Assembly: GCA_002211745.1 (NCBI GenBank)
Contig: CP022114.1
Location: 2,264,645 to 2,328,644 of the forward strand
DNA: 64,000 nt
Origin: Kluyvera genomosp. 3
GTDB lineage: Bacteria > Pseudomonadota > Gammaproteobacteria > Enterobacterales > Enterobacteriaceae
Direction of reading: 5' to 3'
In this document: positions 20,686 to 31,526 of the stretch, piece by piece
How positions within the stretch are numbered: position 1 is the stretch's first letter
How the letters are laid out: the number at the start of each line of letters is the position of its first letter
The notes under the pieces: generated by a model
What the model was told of the DNA's origin: nothing
Seen by the model: only the letters and a program-made list of their open reading frames with translations
The model's database searches: none
Position numbers and translations under genes: made by a program

Positions 20686-21498
20686 TTAACGGTGCTCATA
20701 AAAAATTTCTTCCTCTTCCATTCGTTCCTCAATCTGCCGGGTAACGCGCAGCAGGGCGGCCAGATGTTTTTCCGCCGCCTGTTCAATCGTCATCGCTTTG
20801 GCGATATACACCAGGTTCAGGCAGCCAATCACGCGCTCCTGGCTACGGACCGGTACGGCGATAGAGGCGATTTTCTGCTCCAGTTGCCAGCCCTGGAAGT
20901 TTGAACCGTAGCCGTTTTTGCGCGTCTTCTCGAGAATCGCGTGCAGTTTTTCCGGCTCACGGGCCAACTGGTATTCCTCTTCCGGCCTCGCTGCCAGCAT
21001 CTCAATAATGGGCTGACGCTCGTGTTCCGGCGAAAAGGCCAGCCAGGTCAAGCCGGAAGCGGTCAGCAGCAACGGCAGACGGCGACCCACCATCGAACGG
21101 TGGAAGGAAAGGCGGCTAAAACGGTGGGTTGTTTCACGTACCACCATGGCATCGACGTCCAGCGTGGTTAAATCGGTCGGCCAAATGACCTCGCGCAATA
21201 ATTCTCCAAGTAACGGTGTCGCAAGTGCAGAAATCCAATGTTCGTCACGAAATCCCTCACTTAACTGCCGCACTTTCATCGTCAAACGGAAACTATCATC
21301 TGACAAACTGCGTCGCACATACCCCTCTTCCTGGAGGGTCTCCAACAGCCTTCTGACGGTGGTACGGTGCAGGCCGCTAAACTCCGCCAACGTCGCGGTT
21401 GACGCGCCTCCGTCGAATTTATTTAACAAATTCAGCAACAATAAACCCCGCGTTAAACCCCGCACGGTTTTGTAATCGGTCGCATCGTTATTCTTCAT
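20686..21498 (-). CDS. mhpR: IclR-type activator of the mhp operon, MhpR
   Basis: This is an IclR-family transcription activator that responds to 3-(3-hydroxyphenyl)propionate. The winged-helix region is TVRGLTRGLLLLNLL...LHRTTVRRLLETLQEEGYV, followed by the GAF-like effector domain (MVVRETTHRFSRLSFHRSMVGRR). Starting at MKNNDATDYK gives 270 residues (E. coli 277); an in-frame ATG four codons upstream is possible. It is divergent from mhpA with the operator between them, as in E. coli. The frame is intact. Confidence 0.93.
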   Translation of the reverse strand: MKNNDATDYKTVRGLTRGLLLLNLLNKFDGGASTATLAEFSGLHRTTVRRLLETLQEEGYVRRSLSDDSFRLTMKVRQLSEGFRDEHWISALATPLLGELLREVIWPTDLTTLDVDAMVVRETTHRFSRLSFHRSMVGRRLPLLLTASGLTWLAFSPEHERQPIIEMLAARPEEEYQLAREPEKLHAILEKTRKNGYGSNFQGWQLEQKIASIAVPVRSQERVIGCLNLVYIAKAMTIEQAAEKHLAALLRVTRQIEERMEEEEIFYEHR

Positions 21499-21530
21499 AT
21501 TTCCTGACATTTTTATATCTAAAACAACGT

Positions 21531-21547
21531 TGTGCACCTGGTGCACA
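21531..21547. promoter_or_regulatory. Candidate MhpR operator
   Basis: TGTGCACCTGGTGCACA is a perfect 8+1+8 inverted repeat. Its centre is about 58 nt upstream of the start expected from the TATACT box at 21586-21591. That agrees with the E. coli mhp promoter, where MhpR binds a similar palindrome at about -58. Confidence 0.75.
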
Positions 21548-21563
21548 TCCTGGTCTGTTTTGA

Positions 21564-21591
21564 TTGTAGCCTAAATCCCCGGACATATACT
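21564..21591 (+). promoter_or_regulatory. Probable mhpA promoter
   Basis: A TATACT -10 box (21586-21591) is preceded by a weak TTGTAG -35-like word 16 nt upstream. A weak -35 fits an activator-dependent promoter. Confidence 0.5.
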
Positions 21592-21635
21592 GCGCTCATT
21601 ATAAAAATATTTTTACATCAAATTAACAAGCGCGC

Positions 21636-21651
21636 TTGTGTTGTAACACAA
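21636..21651. repeat. Inverted repeat in the mhpA leader
   Basis: TTGTGTTGTAACACAA is a 7+2+7 perfect inverted repeat between the promoter and mhpA. It could be a second regulator site or an RNA hairpin. Confidence 0.5.
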
Positions 21652-21686
21652 CGAACGCGCCTGGTCCGAGTCGTGAGGTATTGAAA

Positions 21687-23351
21687 ATGACAACATCCAA
21701 TCCGGATATCCAACCCGCCGTTCAACATCAGGTTCAGGTGGCTATTGCTGGCGCCGGCCCGGTGGGGCTGATGATGGCCAATTACCTGGGGCAGATGGGC
21801 GTTGAGGTGCTGGTGGTCGAGAAGTTGGATAAATTGATCGACTATCCGCGAGCCATCGGTATTGATGACGAAGCGCTGCGCACCATGCAGTCCGTCGGGC
21901 TGGTGGATAAAGTGCTGCCGCATACCACTCCGTGGCACGCGATGCGCTTTCTGACACCGAAAGGCCGTTGCTTTGCTGACATTCAGCCGATGACCGACGA
22001 GTTTGGCTGGTCGCGCCGCAATGCCTTTATTCAACCCCAGGTGGATGAGGTGATGTACCAGGGGCTGCGCCGTTTTCCAAACGTCCGCTGTCTGTTCTCT
22101 CGCGAGCTGGAAGCGTTTAGTCAAAACGGTGACACTGTCACGATCAATCTGAAAGGACCGGATGGCGAACGTGAAACCGTGCAGGCGAACTGGCTGGTGG
22201 CCTGCGACGGCGGCGCGAGTTTTATCCGCCGCACGTTAAACGTGCCGTTTGAAGGGAAAACCGCACCAAACCAGTGGATCGTTATCGACATCGCTAATGA
22301 CCCGCTGGCGACGCCGCATATCTATCTGTGCTGCGACCCGGTTCGCCCCTATGTTTCGGCGGCGCTGCCGCACGGCGTACGTCGCTTTGAATTTATGGTG
22401 ATGCCGGGCGAAACCGAAGCGCAGCTGAGCGAACCGGCAAACATGCGCCGCTTACTCAGTCAGGTGCTGCCGGACCCGGATAACGTAGAGCTTATCCGCC
22501 AGCGCGTCTACACCCACAACGCGCGCATCGCCGAACGCTTCCGTGTTGATCGCGTCCTGCTGGCCGGTGACGCAGCCCACATCATGCCGGTGTGGCAGGG
22601 GCAGGGTTACAACAGCGGCATGCGCGATGCCTTTAACCTGGCGTGGAAACTGGCGATGGTGGTGAACGGCAAAGCGGGTGATTCGCTGCTCGATAGCTAT
22701 CAACAAGAGCGTCGTGACCACGCCAAAGCGATGATCGATCTCTCCGTCACCGCCGGTAACGTCCTGGCACCGGCGAAACGTTGGCATGGCACCGTGCGCG
22801 ACGGTATCTCCTGGCTGCTGAACTACATTCCGCCGGTGAAACGTTACTTCCTCGAAATGCGCTTTAAGCCGATGCCACAGTACCGTGAAGGCGCGCTGTT
22901 GCTGGAAGGTGATGCGAAAGCGTCTCCGGTTGGCAAGATGTTTATCCAACCGAAAGTGACCCGCGAAAATGGCGATGTCGCGCTGCTGGATGATGTGATT
23001 GGCGCGAAGTTCGCGGTGATCGCCTGGGGCTGCAACCCATTGTGGGGGATGAGCGAGAGTCAGATTGCGCAATGGCGTGCGCTGGGAACCTGTTTTATCC
23101 AGGTGGTGCCGGACGTCCAGATTCGTACCCCACAGGACAATTTTGACGGCGTGATTCGCCTTGGCGATACCCAGAACCGCCTGAAAACCTGGTTTGCCGC
23201 GCAGAACGCTTCGCTGGTGGTGGTGCGCCCGGACCGTTTCGTTGCCGCGCTGGCTATCCCGCAAACCCTCAATAAAACCCTGGACCAGCTCGCTCACGTG
23301 ATGGCGCTGACGAGCGTGGAATCGGCTCTTAATGAAGAAAAGGTGGCCTGA
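21687..23351 (+). CDS. mhpA: 3-(3-hydroxyphenyl)propionate hydroxylase
   Basis: This FAD monooxygenase converts 3-(3-hydroxyphenyl)propionate to the 2,3-dihydroxy compound using NADH and O2. The product has 554 residues, as in E. coli, and is intact. The dinucleotide motif is [13 protein letters not shown] (around 18-30), the DG motif is CDGGAS, and the GD motif [17 protein letters not shown] binds the FAD ribityl chain. It is the first gene of the mhpABCDFE operon, and mhpB starts 1 nt after its stop. Confidence 0.96.
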   Translation: MTTSNPDIQPAVQHQVQVAIAGAGPVGLMMANYLGQMGVEVLVVEKLDKLIDYPRAIGIDDEALRTMQSVGLVDKVLPHTTPWHAMRFLTPKGRCFADIQPMTDEFGWSRRNAFIQPQVDEVMYQGLRRFPNVRCLFSRELEAFSQNGDTVTINLKGPDGERETVQANWLVACDGGASFIRRTLNVPFEGKTAPNQWIVIDIANDPLATPHIYLCCDPVRPYVSAALPHGVRRFEFMVMPGETEAQLSEPANMRRLLSQVLPDPDNVELIRQRVYTHNARIAERFRVDRVLLAGDAAHIMPVWQGQGYNSGMRDAFNLAWKLAMVVNGKAGDSLLDSYQQERRDHAKAMIDLSVTAGNVLAPAKRWHGTVRDGISWLLNYIPPVKRYFLEMRFKPMPQYREGALLLEGDAKASPVGKMFIQPKVTRENGDVALLDDVIGAKFAVIAWGCNPLWGMSESQIAQWRALGTCFIQVVPDVQIRTPQDNFDGVIRLGDTQNRLKTWFAAQNASLVVVRPDRFVAALAIPQTLNKTLDQLAHVMALTSVESALNEEKVA

Positions 23352-23352
23352 G

Positions 23353-24297
23353 ATGAATACCTATCTCCACTGTCTCTCCCACACGCCGCTGGTGGGCTAT
23401 GTCGACCCGGCACAGGACGTGCTGGATGAAGTGAACGGTGTGATTGCCGCCGCCAGCGCGCGAATTGCGGCGTTTGACCCCGAACTGGTGGTGTTGTTCG
23501 CCCCGGATCACTACAACGGCTTTTTCTATGACGTCATGCCCCCGTTCTGTTTAGGCGTAGGCGCCACCTCGATTGGCGATTTTTCCACCGCCGCGGGCGT
23601 GCTGCCGGTCCCGACGGAGCTGGCGGAAGCCTGTGCCCATTCGGTGATGAAAAGCGGCATTGATCTCGCCGTCTCCTACTGCATGCAGGTCGATCACGGG
23701 TTTGCTCAGCCGCTGGAGCTGCTGCTCGGCGGGCTGGACAAGGTGCCGGTTCTGCCGGTGTTTATCAACGGTGTTGCCACGCCGCTGCCGGGATTCCAGC
23801 GCACGCGCATGCTCGGCGAAGCGATGGGCCGTTTTCTCTCAACGCTCAATAAAAGGGTGCTGATTTTAGGCTCCGGCGGCCTGTCGCATCAGCCGCCGGT
23901 CCCTGAACTGGCAAAAGTCGACGCCCATATGCGCGACCGCCTGCTGGGCAGCGGCAAGCAGTTGCCGCCGGATGAGCGCGAACTGCGTCAGCGTCGGGTC
24001 ATTGAAGCCGCCGAGCGCTTTGTGGAAGACCAGAAAACCCTGCATCCGCTGAACCCGATTTGGGACAACCAGTTTATGACGCTGCTGGAGCAGGGCCGCC
24101 TGGCGGAACTGGATGCCATCAGCAATGAAGAACTCTCTGCGATCGCCGGCAAATCGACCCATGAAGTGAAAACCTGGGCCGCCGCGTTCGCCACGCTTTC
24201 CGCGATGGGCAGCTACCGCACGGAAGGCCGTTATTATCGCCCGATCCCAGAATGGATCGCCGGATTTGGCTCGCTGAGCGCCACCACAACGAATTGA
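23353..24297 (+). CDS. mhpB: 2,3-dihydroxyphenylpropionate 1,2-dioxygenase
   Basis: This Fe(II) extradiol (class III) dioxygenase cleaves the catechol ring next to the hydroxyls. The 314-residue product is intact and has the E. coli length. Metal-ligand and base motifs typical of the family are [11 protein letters not shown] near the N-terminus, [10 protein letters not shown] and [11 protein letters not shown]. The start MNTYLHC is chosen because it aligns with E. coli MHAYLHC and follows mhpA by 1 nt. Confidence 0.96.
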   Translation: MNTYLHCLSHTPLVGYVDPAQDVLDEVNGVIAAASARIAAFDPELVVLFAPDHYNGFFYDVMPPFCLGVGATSIGDFSTAAGVLPVPTELAEACAHSVMKSGIDLAVSYCMQVDHGFAQPLELLLGGLDKVPVLPVFINGVATPLPGFQRTRMLGEAMGRFLSTLNKRVLILGSGGLSHQPPVPELAKVDAHMRDRLLGSGKQLPPDERELRQRRVIEAAERFVEDQKTLHPLNPIWDNQFMTLLEQGRLAELDAISNEELSAIAGKSTHEVKTWAAAFATLSAMGSYRTEGRYYRPIPEWIAGFGSLSATTTN

Positions 24298-24314
24298 TTA
24301 AGCAGGAGAATATG

Positions 24315-25180
<866 letters not shown>

Positions 25181-25189
25181 GGAGCCGCT

Positions 25190-25993
25190 ATGTCTACAAA
25201 TTCTCTGGCCTCGCTGGCCGCCGCATTGCGTGAAGCCGAGCAGACGGGTGTGGCTGTTGAGCCGCTGCGTGAGGTGATTGGTATTGATAACGCGGAAGCG
25301 GCGTACGCCATTCAGCGTCTTAACGTCGAGCACGCGGTGGCGCAAGGGCGTCGTATCGTCGGGCGTAAGGTGGGGTTAACCCATCCGAAAGTGCAGCAGC
25401 AGTTGGGCGTTGACCAGCCGGACTTCGGTACGCTGTTTGCCGATATGTGTTACGGCGATAACGAAACCATTCCCTTTGGTCGCGTTCTACAGCCCAAAAT
25501 TGAAGCGGAAATCGCGCTGGTGTTAAAGCGCGATCTGCCGCATGCCGACACCACGTTTGATGAGTTGTACAACGCCATCGAATGGGTGGTTCCGGCCCTG
25601 GAAGTGGTGGGCAGCCGCGTGCGCGACTGGTCTATCAAATTCGTTGATACCGTGGCGGATAACGCTTCCTGCGGCGTGTATGTGGTTGGCGGCCCGGCGC
25701 AGCGTCCGGCAGCGCTGGATCTCAAAAACTGCGCGATGACCATGACGCGTAACAATGAACAAGTTTCCAGCGGTCGCGGGAGTGAATGCTTAGGCCATCC
25801 GCTCAACGCCGCCGTCTGGCTGGCGCGCAAAATGGCCAGCCTGGGCGAGCCGCTACGTGCGGGTGACATCGTGCTCACCGGCGCGCTGGGGCCGATGGTG
25901 GCGATAAAGCCGGGCGATCGTTTCGAGGCGGTAATCGAGGGCATTGGCTCGGTATCCGCGACGTTTTCAGAGCAAGAAGGAAGTCAGTCATGA
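25190..25993 (+). CDS. mhpD: 2-hydroxypenta-2,4-dienoate hydratase
   Basis: This divalent-metal hydratase makes 4-hydroxy-2-oxopentanoate. The 267-residue product is intact (E. coli 269). Conserved family segments are [32 protein letters not shown] (metal-binding acidic residues) and [18 protein letters not shown] site lies 5 nt before the ATG, and its TGA overlaps the mhpF start. Confidence 0.95.
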   Translation: MSTNSLASLAAALREAEQTGVAVEPLREVIGIDNAEAAYAIQRLNVEHAVAQGRRIVGRKVGLTHPKVQQQLGVDQPDFGTLFADMCYGDNETIPFGRVLQPKIEAEIALVLKRDLPHADTTFDELYNAIEWVVPALEVVGSRVRDWSIKFVDTVADNASCGVYVVGGPAQRPAALDLKNCAMTMTRNNEQVSSGRGSECLGHPLNAAVWLARKMASLGEPLRAGDIVLTGALGPMVAIKPGDRFEAVIEGIGSVSATFSEQEGSQS

Positions 25994-26940
25994 GCAAATG
26001 TAAAGTCGCCATCATCGGTTCCGGCAATATCGGCACCGACCTGATGATCAAAATCCTGCGCCACGGCAAGCATCTGGAAATGTCGGTGATGGTCGGCATC
26101 GACCCGAACTCCGATGGTCTGGCCCGCGCCGCGCGAATGGGCGTCGCCACGACCCACGAAGGGGTGAGCGGCTTAATGGCGATGGATGAGTTTGCCGACA
26201 TCGACATCGTCTTCGACGCCACCAGCGCCGGCGCGCATGTCAAAAACGACGCCGCGCTGCGCAAGGCGAAACCGGGGATTCGCCTGATTGACCTCACGCC
26301 AGCAGCCATCGGCCCTTACTGCGTGCCGGTGGTCAACCTCGACAAAAATCTGTCGCAGGGCAACGTCAACATGGTGACCTGCGGCGGACAGGCGACCATC
26401 CCGATGGTAGCGGCGGTCTCCCGTGTGGCGAAGGTGCACTACGCGGAAATTATCGCCTCGATCTCCAGTAAATCAGCCGGGCCGGGAACGCGCGCTAACA
26501 TCGACGAATTCACCGAAACGACCTCGCAGGCGATTGAAGTGGTCGGCGGCGCGGCGAAAGGCAAAGCCATCATCATTCTCAACCCGGCTGAGCCGCCGGT
26601 CATGATGCGCGACACCGTCTATGTGCTGAGCGAAGCGGCTTCACAGGCGGAGATTGAAGCATCTATTGAAGAAATGGCGGCGGCGGTGCAGGCCTATGTG
26701 CCGGGCTATCGACTGAAACAAAAAGTCCAGTTTGAAGTGATTCCACAGGATAAACCGGTCAACATTCCGGGCGTTGGGCAGTTCTCCGGGCTGAAAACCG
26801 CCGTCTATCTGGAAGTCGAAGGGGCGGCGCACTATCTGCCGGCCTACGCCGGTAACCTCGACATTATGACCTCTGCGGCAATGTCGACCGCAGAAAAAAT
26901 GGCCGAAACGCTGGTGAAAGTGGCAGGAGAAGTCGCATGA
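25990..26940 (+). CDS. mhpF: Acetaldehyde dehydrogenase (acylating) MhpF
   Basis: This enzyme oxidises acetaldehyde to acetyl-CoA and channels substrate from the MhpE aldolase. The 316-residue product is intact and has the E. coli length. The NAD loop is [11 protein letters not shown] (8-18). Catalytic Cys131 is in [12 protein letters not shown]. Four-base overlaps with mhpD and mhpE indicate coupled translation. Confidence 0.96.
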   Translation: MSKCKVAIIGSGNIGTDLMIKILRHGKHLEMSVMVGIDPNSDGLARAARMGVATTHEGVSGLMAMDEFADIDIVFDATSAGAHVKNDAALRKAKPGIRLIDLTPAAIGPYCVPVVNLDKNLSQGNVNMVTCGGQATIPMVAAVSRVAKVHYAEIIASISSKSAGPGTRANIDEFTETTSQAIEVVGGAAKGKAIIILNPAEPPVMMRDTVYVLSEAASQAEIEASIEEMAAAVQAYVPGYRLKQKVQFEVIPQDKPVNIPGVGQFSGLKTAVYLEVEGAAHYLPAYAGNLDIMTSAAMSTAEKMAETLVKVAGEVA

Positions 26941-27955
26941 ACGGTAAAAAACTCTATATCTCGGATGTGACCTTACGCGACGGCATGCACGCGATTCGTC
27001 ATCAGTATTCGCTCGATAACGTGCGCCAGATTGCTAAAGCGCTGGACGACGCGCGCGTTGACTCGATTGAAGTGGCCCACGGCGATGGTCTGCAAGGCTC
27101 AAGCTTTAACTATGGCTTCGGCGCGCACAGCGACATCGAGTGGATTGCCGCCGCCGCGGAAGTGGTGCAGCACGCCAAAATCGCCACGTTGCTGATTCCG
27201 GGCATCGGGACGTTGCACGATCTGAAAAATGCGTATCAGGCCGGGGCGCGTGTCGTGCGTGTGGCGACCCACTGTACGGAAGCGGACGTTTCCGCACAGC
27301 ACATTGCGTACGCCCGTGAGCTGGGCATGGACACCGTGGGTTTCCTGATGATGAGCCATATGACAACGCCGGAAAATCTGGCAAAACAGGCGAAGCTGAT
27401 GGAAAGCTACGGCGCGACCTGCATCTACGTGGTGGATTCCGGCGGCGCGATGAACATGAACGACATCCGCGATCGCTTCCGCGCGCTGAAAGAGGTGTTG
27501 AAGCCGGAAACCCAGACCGGTATGCACGCGCATCACAACCTGAGCCTCGGCGTCGCTAACTCGCTGGTGGCGGTAGAAGAGGGCTGTGACCGCATCGACG
27601 CCAGCCTGGCGGGGATGGGCGCGGGGCCGGTAACGCACCGCTGGAGGTATTTATCGCCGCGGCCGATAAGCAGGGCTGGCAGCACGGTACCGACCTGTAT
27701 GCATTGATGGCCGCGGCGGACGATCTGGTGCGTCCATTGCAGGACCGTCCGGTACGGGTTGATCGCGAGACGTTAGCGCTGGGTTATGCCGGTGTTTACT
27801 CCAGCTTCCTGCGTCACAGCGAAGTGGCTGCCGCACGTTACGGCCTGAGCGCGGTAGATATTCTGGTCGAACTGGGCAAACGCCGGATGGTGGGCGGTCA
27901 GGAAGATATGATCGTCGACGTGGCGCTGGATCTGAAAGCGAAAGCGCAAGCCTGA
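26937..27955 (+). CDS. mhpE: 4-hydroxy-2-oxovalerate aldolase (one apparent deletion)
   Basis: This HMGL-like TIM-barrel aldolase gives pyruvate and acetaldehyde. The start contains [17 protein letters not shown] with the metal-binding Asp and Arg, and the His pair is in [14 protein letters not shown]. One G is missing at 27623-27626, where [11 protein letters not shown] should be read. The restored length is 339 residues (E. coli 337). It is the last gene of the tightly packed operon before a 106-nt gap to mhpT. Confidence 0.95.
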
Positions 27956-27961
27956 TAACGA

Positions 27962-28028
27962 TCCGGTCGGCAATGTATCGACCGGACGCATGGCAAAGAA
28001 AAAAACGCGGCTGGCAATGTACCAGCCG
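27962..28028 (+). repeat. Twin hairpins with shared GCAATGTA loop between mhpE and mhpT
   Basis: Two perfect stem-loops lie in tandem. The first has TCCGGTCG/CGACCGGA (27962-27986) and the second CGGCTGG/CCAGCCG (28008-28028). Both have GGCAATGTA at the left end of the loop, while the stems differ. No U-run follows either, so simple termination is unlikely; RNA stabilisation or processing between the enzyme operon and the transporter gene is possible. Confidence 0.6.
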
Positions 28029-28061
28029 TCTTTACACCTGCACTCTACAGAAGGTAGCACT

Positions 28062-29277
28062 ATGTCGAATATTACCCATGTCTCCTCACCGCCGAACACC
28101 GCTCGCCTGATGCAAACCGTCGGGCTTTGCTTTTTGGTCGCCCTGATGGAAGGGCTGGATTTACAGGCCGCGGGCATTGCCGCTGTGGGCATCGCACAGG
28201 CGTTTTCACTCGATAAAATGCAAATGGGCTGGATCTTCAGCGCCGGGATCCTTGGCCTCCTGCCGGGCGCATTGTTCGGCGGCATGCTTGCCGACAGGCA
28301 CGGGCGCAAGAAGGTGCTGCTGGGATCCGTTGTGCTGTTTGGTCTGTTTTCCATCGTCACCGCGCTGGCGTGGGATTTCCACTCGCTGGTCTTTGCCCGC
28401 TTTATGACCGGGGCCGGTTTAGGCGCCGCGCTGCCTAACCTTATCGCGCTTACTTCGGAAGCCGCAGGCCCGCGTTTTCGCGGCACGGCGGTGAGCCTGA
28501 TGTACTGCGGCGTGCCGATTGGCGCGGCATTAGCGGCGGCGATGGGCTTTAGCGGCCTGACGCAGGCGTGGCAAACGATCTTCTGGGTCGGCGGCGTGGT
28601 GCCGCTGTTACTGGTTCCGCTGCTGATGCTCCGTCTGCCGGAGTCACAGGCGTTCAGCAGCCAGCAGCAGGAGGCGCCCGCACCGCTGCGGGCAATTTTC
28701 GCTTCCGGAACCGCTTCTTCGACGCTGCTGTTGTGGTTGTGCTACTTCTTCACGCTGTTGGTGGTTTACATGCTGATCAACTGGCTGCCGATGCTGCTGG
28801 TCGATCAGGGTTTTAGCCGTTCTCAGGCGGCCGGAGTCATGTTCGCCCTGCAAATCGGCGCGGCGCTCGGTACGCTGATGCTGGGGCGTTGATGGATAAA
28901 CTCAGCCCCATCAAAATGTCGCTGCTGATCTACTGCGGCATGCTGGCATCGCTGATTTCTCTTGGTGCGGCCAGCTCGTTCGGCATGATGCTGGCCGCAG
29001 GCTTCGTGGCCGGGATGTTCGCCACCGGCGGGCAGAGCGTGCTTTATGCGCTGGCGCCGCTGTTCTACCGCACCGAAATCCGCGCCACCGGCGTCGGCAC
29101 CGCGGTGGCAGTAGGGCGCTTGGGGCGATGAGCGGCCCGCTGCTGGCGGGAAAAATGCTGGCGCTGGGCACCGGGACCGTCGGCGTGATGGCAGTTTCGG
29201 CGCCTGGAATTGTGCTGGCGGGCGTAGCGGTGTTCTGGCTGATGAATCGTCACCAGCGTAGTGTGGCAGGACAATAA
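28062..29277 (+). CDS. mhpT: 3-(3-hydroxyphenyl)propionate/H+ symporter MhpT (two apparent deletions)
   Basis: This 12-segment major facilitator of the aromatic-acid:H+ symporter family imports hydroxyphenylpropionate. The signature MLADRHGRKKVL between helices 2 and 3 is present, with ALMEGLDLQAAGIA in helix 1. G bases are missing at 28883-28886 (MLGALMDKL) and 29122-29125 (RLGAMSGPLL). The restored length is 405 residues (E. coli 403). The start has an AAGG site. Confidence 0.94.
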
Positions 29278-29372
29278 GCTTTTTTTGTCGTTATGGCATA
29301 AAAAGCACAGTTACTAACGGGAAAGCGTTTCTATACTGTCTGTCACTTTCATGATGCTACAGGCAGGACGTT

Positions 29373-30235
29373 ATGACTCAGTACGGTACGTTTTCCCTTG
29401 GTTCTCAATTTGTTAATCGCCTCGGCTACGGGGCGATGCAGCTTGCCGGTCCCGGCGTTTTTGGCCCACCGAAAGACCGTCATGCGGCCATTTCCGTGCT
29501 GCGCGAAGCCCTCGAACTGGGGTTAATCATATCGACACCAGCGATTTCTATGGCCCGCACGTCACCAACCAAATCATTCGCGAAGCGCTGCATCCCTATG
29601 CTGACGACCTGACGATTGTCACCAAAATCGGCGCCCGCCGCGGCGATGACGCCTCCTGGCTACCGGCATTTTCCCCCGAAGAGCTCAAGCAGGCGGTCCA
29701 TGACAACCTGCGTAATCTCGGCCTGGACGTGTTGGATGTGGTCAATATGCGCGTGATGATTGGCGATGGTCATGGCCGGGCGAAGGCTCGATTGAAGCCA
29801 GCGTCAGCGTGCTGGCTGAGCTCCAGCAGCAGGGGCTGGTGAAGCATATCGGGCTGAGCAACGTGACGCCGACGCAGGTGGCGGAAGCGCGCAAGATCGC
29901 GCCGATTGTCTGCGTCCAGAACGAATACAACATTGCCCATCGTGGCGATGACGCGCTGATTGATGCGCTGGCGCGTGACGGTATCGCCTATGTGCCGTTC
30001 TTCCCACTGGCGGGTTTTCTCCCTGCAATCCTCCACGTTGAATGAGGTTGCCCACTCGCTTGGCGCGACGCCTATGCAGGTTGCACTGGCCTGGCTGTTG
30101 CACCGTTCGCCGAATATTCTGCTGATCCCCGGCACCTCGTCGGTGGCGCACTTGCGGGAAAATATGGCGGCTGCGGAGTTGACCTTATCCGCTGAGACGC
30201 TGGCGACCCTTGACGGTATTGCCGCGAAAGGCTGA
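29373..30235 (+). CDS. pdxI: Pyridoxal reductase-type aldo/keto reductase PdxI (YdbC; four apparent deletions)
   Basis: This AKR is close to E. coli YdbC/PdxI, which reduces pyridoxal to pyridoxine with NADPH. The N-terminal RLGYGAMQLAGPGVFGPPKDR, catalytic Tyr in HIDTSDFYGPH, Lys in TIVTKIGARRG and cofactor end IPGTSSVAHLREN are all visible. Bases are missing near 29519-29522, 29776, 30009 and 30021-30023. The restored length is 288 residues (E. coli 286). It stands alone downstream of mhpT. Confidence 0.9.
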
Positions 30236-30246
30236 CGGGAGGCGCG

Positions 30247-30652
30247 ATGACTGACAAACTTTCCGCCCAGTGTCACTGTGGCGCGGTGGCGTTTACCGTT
30301 GAATTGAGCGATGGCTTCAACACTGTGCGTCGCTGTAACTGCTCGTACTGCCGGATGCGTGGGCGGTTGCCGTTTCTGCGCCGCTGGCGGGAATCGAAAT
30401 CCTACGAGGGAAGGATAAACTCACCGAGTATCGTTTTAATACCGGTGAGGCGGCGCACTTTTTCTGCTCGGTGTGCGGCATTTATACCTTCCATCAGCGG
30501 CGTTCGAATCCGCAGCAGTATGGCGTAAATGTGGCCTGTATTGAGGGGTATCACCGTTTGATTTCGCCTGTGTGGAGGTTCATGACGGCGTTCACCACCC
30601 GAAAGATGGCGGCGGCGGTATTGCAGGCTACCTGCGTTACGAGAAAAAGTAA
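30247..30652 (+). CDS. GFA-family zinc protein (two apparent deletions)
   Basis: This is a glutathione-dependent formaldehyde-activating enzyme (GFA/Mss4-like) family protein of about 135 residues. Zinc ligands are in CHCGAVAF (around 9-16), CNCSYCR (around 31-37) and CSVCGIYTFHQ. Bases are missing at 30361-30363 (RMRGAVAV) and 30545-30548 (CIEGVSPFDF). It starts 11 nt after pdxI with a GGGAGG site, so the two form an operon. Its reaction is unknown. Confidence 0.82.
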
Positions 30653-30679
30653 CCGTAGCACGCTGTCGGGAAGGCAAAA

Positions 30680-30707
30680 AAAAGCCCTGCGCTTGTGCAG
30701 GGCTTTT
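30680..30707. terminator. Bidirectional terminator between the GFA gene and azoR
   Basis: The stem AAAAGCCCTGC/GCAGGGCTTTT with a 6-nt loop lies between convergent genes, with A and T runs on both flanks. Confidence 0.88.
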
Positions 30708-30723
30708 GACTGTCAGACGGCGA

Positions 30724-31380
<657 letters not shown>

Positions 31381-31526
31381 CTATTCACAATCCTGCCACA
31401 GGGATAGCGCAATATATCGAATTCTATATTCAGTTTTTTTGAACAAAGCTCAGAATGCCCGAATGTGGTATGATAGAGCGATACTTGATAAGCGTTTTTC
31501 CAGGCACTGTACTGCCCAATAAGACT

